DNA of 8,554 bases from Patulibacter sp. (GTDB lineage Bacteria; Actinomycetota; Thermoleophilia; Solirubrobacterales; Solirubrobacteraceae): the NCBI GenBank assembly GCA_031119595.1, contig JAVHXX010000063.1, positions 4,624 to 13,177 of the forward strand. Direction: 5' to 3'. Made by a program: the position numbers and the translations under genes. How positions within the stretch are numbered: position 1 is the first letter of the stretch; every line of letters starts with the position of its first letter. Of the stretch, positions 5,795 through 8,554 are shown piece after piece. The notes beneath the pieces were generated by a model, which was not told the origin of the DNA, did no database searches, and was given only the letters and a program-made list of their open reading frames with translations.

Positions 5795-8554
5795 TGGTGG
5801 CAGGCGAGGCCGACGCGGTGGAGCGCCGCGCCGGTACCCGTGCCTTCGCCGACGACCGCGCGCTGCTGCGCCAGGTCCTCGACCGCGTGATCGTGGCCGG
5901 GGAGGGCGAGGAGGCCCTCGCGCTGCATCGCCAGGCGATCGATCTCGGTGAACGCCTGCGCGGTGGCGACGATGCCGCCGCGGGTGAGCTCGAGGCGATG
6001 ATCGCCGGGCTGCCCGTCGAGGAGCTCGGCACGCTGGCCCGCTCGCTCACGCGCTGGTTCCAGCTGCTCAACCTCGCGGAGGACAACGACCGCATCCGGC
6101 GCCTGCGGGCCCGCGAGCTCGCCGCTGCGCCGGCGGCCCGGAGCGGCTCGCTGCGCGCGGCGCTCGAGGAGATCGCCGCCGACGGCATGACCGCCGAGGA
6201 GCTCGGCGAGATGCTCGGGCGCGCCGAGGTCCACCTCGTGATGACCGCCCACCCGACGGAGGCGCGTCGTCGGACCACGCTCGGCAAGCTCGCGCGCGTG
6301 TTCGAGATGCTCCGCGAGCTCGACGAGCGCCGCCCCACCACGGGCGATTCCGCGGTGGCCGAGGGTGCGCTGGCCGGCGCCGTCCAGGAGCTGTGGGGAT
6401 CGGACGAGATCCGCGCGGTCGTGCCGACGGTGTCGGACGAGGTCATGACGGGCCTCGCCTATCTGCGCAGCACGCTCGCCGAGACGATCCCGCTGATTTA
6501 CCGCGAGCTCGAGCAGGCCGTCGCCGAGGTCTACCCGGACGCCGACCTGTCGATCCCGCCGCTGCTGCGCTTCGGCACCTGGATGGGCGGCGACCGCGAC
6601 GGCAACCCGTTCGTCACGCCCGAGGTCACCCGCGAGACGCTCGAGGTGATGCGGTCCGCCTGCCTCACGTTCCTGCGGGAGCGGTGCATCGAGCTGTCGG
6701 CCCAGGTGTCGCTCTCGGCGCGGATCGCGGGCGAGCCGGCCGAGCTGCAGCCGCTGCTCGAGGCCGGGGCCGAGATGTTCCCCGGGACCGCCGCCGACAA
6801 CGAGGCCCGCAGCCCCGAGGAGCCCTACCGGCGGGCGTTCGGCCTGATCGCCCGGCGGATCCGCGCGACCCTCGAAGACGATGGCCACGGGTACGCCGAG
6901 CCGGCCGAGCTCCTCGCCGACCTGCGCACCTGCGACACCGCCCTACGCAACAACCGTGGCGCGTTCGTCGCCGACGGCCTCCTGCGCGACGTGATCCGGC
7001 AGGTCGAGGTGTTCGGGTTCCACTTCGCCCGTCTCGACATCCGCATGCACGCCGACCGCCACGCGAGCGCGATCGCCGAGATCCTCGCCGAGCTCGAGCT
7101 GTCTCCCGACTACGGCGACCTCGACGAGACGGCGAAGCTCGCCCTGCTCACGGCAGCGGTCGACGATCGCCGGCCGCTGATCCCCAGCGACATCGCGGGG
7201 TTCTCGGAGGGCACGCAGGAGGTCATCCAGACCTTCCGCACCCTCGACGAGCTCCGCCTGGGCAACCACGACGACGCCCTCCAGAGCTACATCATCTCCG
7301 GCACCACGGGCCCGGTCGATCTGCTCGAGGTGCTGCTCTTCATGAAGGAGAGCCGGCTCTCGCGCGCCGGCGGCCGCGATGCACGGCTGCGGATCGTGCC
7401 GCTGTTCGAGTCCGGGGAGACACTCGCCGACGCCGCGCGCACGATGCGGGTCGCCCTCGAGCAGCCGTGTTATCGCGAGGCGCTGCGGGCCGTCGGTGAC
7501 GAGCAGGAGATCATGCTCGGCTACTCCGACTCGAACAAGGACGTCGGTTACGCCGCCTCCGGGTGGGGCATCTACCGCGGCCAGCTCGAGCTCGCCGAGG
7601 TCATGCGCGAGTACGGCCTGACGTGGATCTTCTTCCACGGCCGCGGTGGCGCCGTGGGCCGCGGTGGCGGTCCGTCGATCGTGGCGATCCAGGCGCAGCC
7701 GCCGGGCACGGTCGGTGGCCGGCTCAAGGTGACCGAGCAGGGCGAGGTCCTCAGCGACAAATACGGCACGCCGCAGATCGCGCACCGCGAGCTCGAGCTC
7801 ACGACCGGCGCGGCGCTGCTGCGCGGTGCCGGCTCGGGGGATGCGCGCCTCAGTGCGGAGCGGCGCGAGCGGTACTACCCGGCGCTCGAGGCGATCTCCG
7901 AGCAGTCGGCGGGGATCTACCGCGACCTCGTCTATGGCGACGCCGACTTCGCCGAGTTCTTCCACGAGATCACGCCGATCGACTCGATCTCGCAGCTGCG
8001 GTTCGGGTCGCGGCCGGCCAAGCGCAAGTCGAGCCGCCGCATCGAGGACCTCCGCGCGATCCCGTGGGTGTTCTCGTGGACGCAGGCCCGGATCGTGCTC
8101 TCCGGCTGGTACGGCCTCGGTTCGTCGATTGCCGCGGCGCGCGAGGCCCACGGCGTGGAGCTCCTCCAGGAGATGGACCAGGTGTGGCCGTTCTTCGCGG
8201 CGCTCGTGAGCAACGCCGAGATGGCGTGCGCGAAGGCCGACCTCACCATTGGTCGCCGCTACGCCGAGCTCTGCGGCGACGCTGCCATGCGCGACCGCAT
8301 CTGGCCCCAGATCGAGTCCGAATACGACCGCACGGTCGCCGAACTCACCGCGATCACCGGCCGCGAGCGCCTCCTCGACCGCGAGCCCACGCTGCGCCGC
8401 GCCATCGACCGGCGCAACCCGACGGTCGACCCGCTCTCGTTCATCCAGATCGAGCTCCTGCGCCGCACCCGCGCCGGCGACGCGAGCGACGGCGAGGACC
8501 TGCGCCGCGCCAGCGCCCTCGCGATCAACGGGATCGCGGGCGGGCTACGGAACA
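5794..8554 (+). CDS. ppc: Phosphoenolpyruvate carboxylase, 3' end just cut off
   Basis: PEP carboxylase: PEP plus bicarbonate gives oxaloacetate and phosphate, the cytosolic anaplerotic feed of the TCA cycle. The frame is open from 5794 to the window end, 920 codons. Catalytic landmarks (numbered from GTG 5794): TAHPTEARRRT with His153, FGTWMGGDRDGNP (260-272), GYSDSNKDVGY with Lys582, FHGRGGAVGRGGGP (614-627) with His615, Arg617 and Arg623, TEQGEVLSDKYG, and RAIPWVFSWTQAR. These match E. coli His138, Lys546, His579, Arg581 and Arg587. The glycine-rich loop has Ala620 where Ser or Thr is usual, a mild oddity. The last visible residues NGIAGGLRN match the family terminus, which normally ends NTG, so only about two codons and the stop are missing; the final Asn corresponds to the aspartate-inhibition site Asn881 of E. 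coli, suggesting aspartate feedback is retained. Start is uncertain among GTG 5794, 5797 and 5818; the last has a GCGAGG 9 bases upstream. Gap to ppk2 is 5 bases. Confidence 0.95.
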   Translation, partial: MVAGEADAVERRAGTRAFADDRALLRQVLDRVIVAGEGEEALALHRQAIDLGERLRGGDDAAAGELEAMIAGLPVEELGTLARSLTRWFQLLNLAEDNDRIRRLRARELAAAPAARSGSLRAALEEIAADGMTAEELGEMLGRAEVHLVMTAHPTEARRRTTLGKLARVFEMLRELDERRPTTGDSAVAEGALAGAVQELWGSDEIRAVVPTVSDEVMTGLAYLRSTLAETIPLIYRELEQAVAEVYPDADLSIPPLLRFGTWMGGDRDGNPFVTPEVTRETLEVMRSACLTFLRERCIELSAQVSLSARIAGEPAELQPLLEAGAEMFPGTAADNEARSPEEPYRRAFGLIARRIRATLEDDGHGYAEPAELLADLRTCDTALRNNRGAFVADGLLRDVIRQVEVFGFHFARLDIRMHADRHASAIAEILAELELSPDYGDLDETAKLALLTAAVDDRRPLIPSDIAGFSEGTQEVIQTFRTLDELRLGNHDDALQSYIISGTTGPVDLLEVLLFMKESRLSRAGGRDARLRIVPLFESGETLADAARTMRVALEQPCYREALRAVGDEQEIMLGYSDSNKDVGYAASGWGIYRGQLELAEVMREYGLTWIFFHGRGGAVGRGGGPSIVAIQAQPPGTVGGRLKVTEQGEVLSDKYGTPQIAHRELELTTGAALLRGAGSGDARLSAERRERYYPALEAISEQSAGIYRDLVYGDADFAEFFHEITPIDSISQLRFGSRPAKRKSSRRIEDLRAIPWVFSWTQARIVLSGWYGLGSSIAAAREAHGVELLQEMDQVWPFFAALVSNAEMACAKADLTIGRRYAELCGDAAMRDRIWPQIESEYDRTVAELTAITGRERLLDREPTLRRAIDRRNPTVDPLSFIQIELLRRTRAGDASDGEDLRRASALAINGIAGGLRN

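Noticed and set aside
5737..8151. Long minus-strand open frames (5737-6888 and 6943-8151) opposite ppc
   Set aside because: Low-complexity Arg/Glu/Ala-rich translations; the plus strand carries uninterrupted PEP carboxylase with all catalytic motifs, so these are codon-bias shadows.

Overview
This is an 8.5 kb stretch of very GC-rich, densely coding DNA with strong G/C bias at third codon positions and several GTG starts. Together with the actinobacterial flavour of the LemA, HtpX and PEP carboxylase sequences, this suggests an actinomycetote, possibly of the class Thermoleophilia (Solirubrobacterales-like). That placement is inference from composition and protein style; there is no rRNA or other marker in the window. 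I see no mobile element, CRISPR array, tRNA or rRNA.

Layout, left to right. (1) Positions 18-2231 (+) encode a large membrane protein built as two successive copies of a six-helix membrane block plus a GGDEF domain; both GGDEF active sites look degenerate. (2) Positions 2345-3184 (+) encode an alpha/beta-hydrolase-fold protein in which the nucleophile and the histidine of the triad both appear to be replaced. (3) It converges, with 10 bases between stop codons, on a leftward lemA-htpX pair (4720 down to 3195); a perfect 22-bp palindrome carries both stop codons. (4) A 138-base divergent region (4721-4858) separates lemA from a rightward pair: a class I-like polyphosphate kinase 2 (4859-5788) and PEP carboxylase, which starts 5 bases after the kinase stop and runs to the window end, lacking only about two codons and the stop.

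How the genes may work together: lemA-htpX is a recurrent membrane-quality-control pairing. The ppk2-ppc pair looks co-transcribed and would link polyphosphate-based nucleotide phosphorylation with anaplerotic carbon fixation at PEP. The GGDEF-like and hydrolase-like proteins both keep recognisable folds while losing catalytic residues, so they may be sensors or binding proteins rather than enzymes.

No clearly new multi-gene system is visible. The points most worth a second look are the duplicated degenerate 6TM-GGDEF protein, the apparent pseudo-hydrolase, the stop-codon palindrome and the hairpin at the ppk2/ppc junction.
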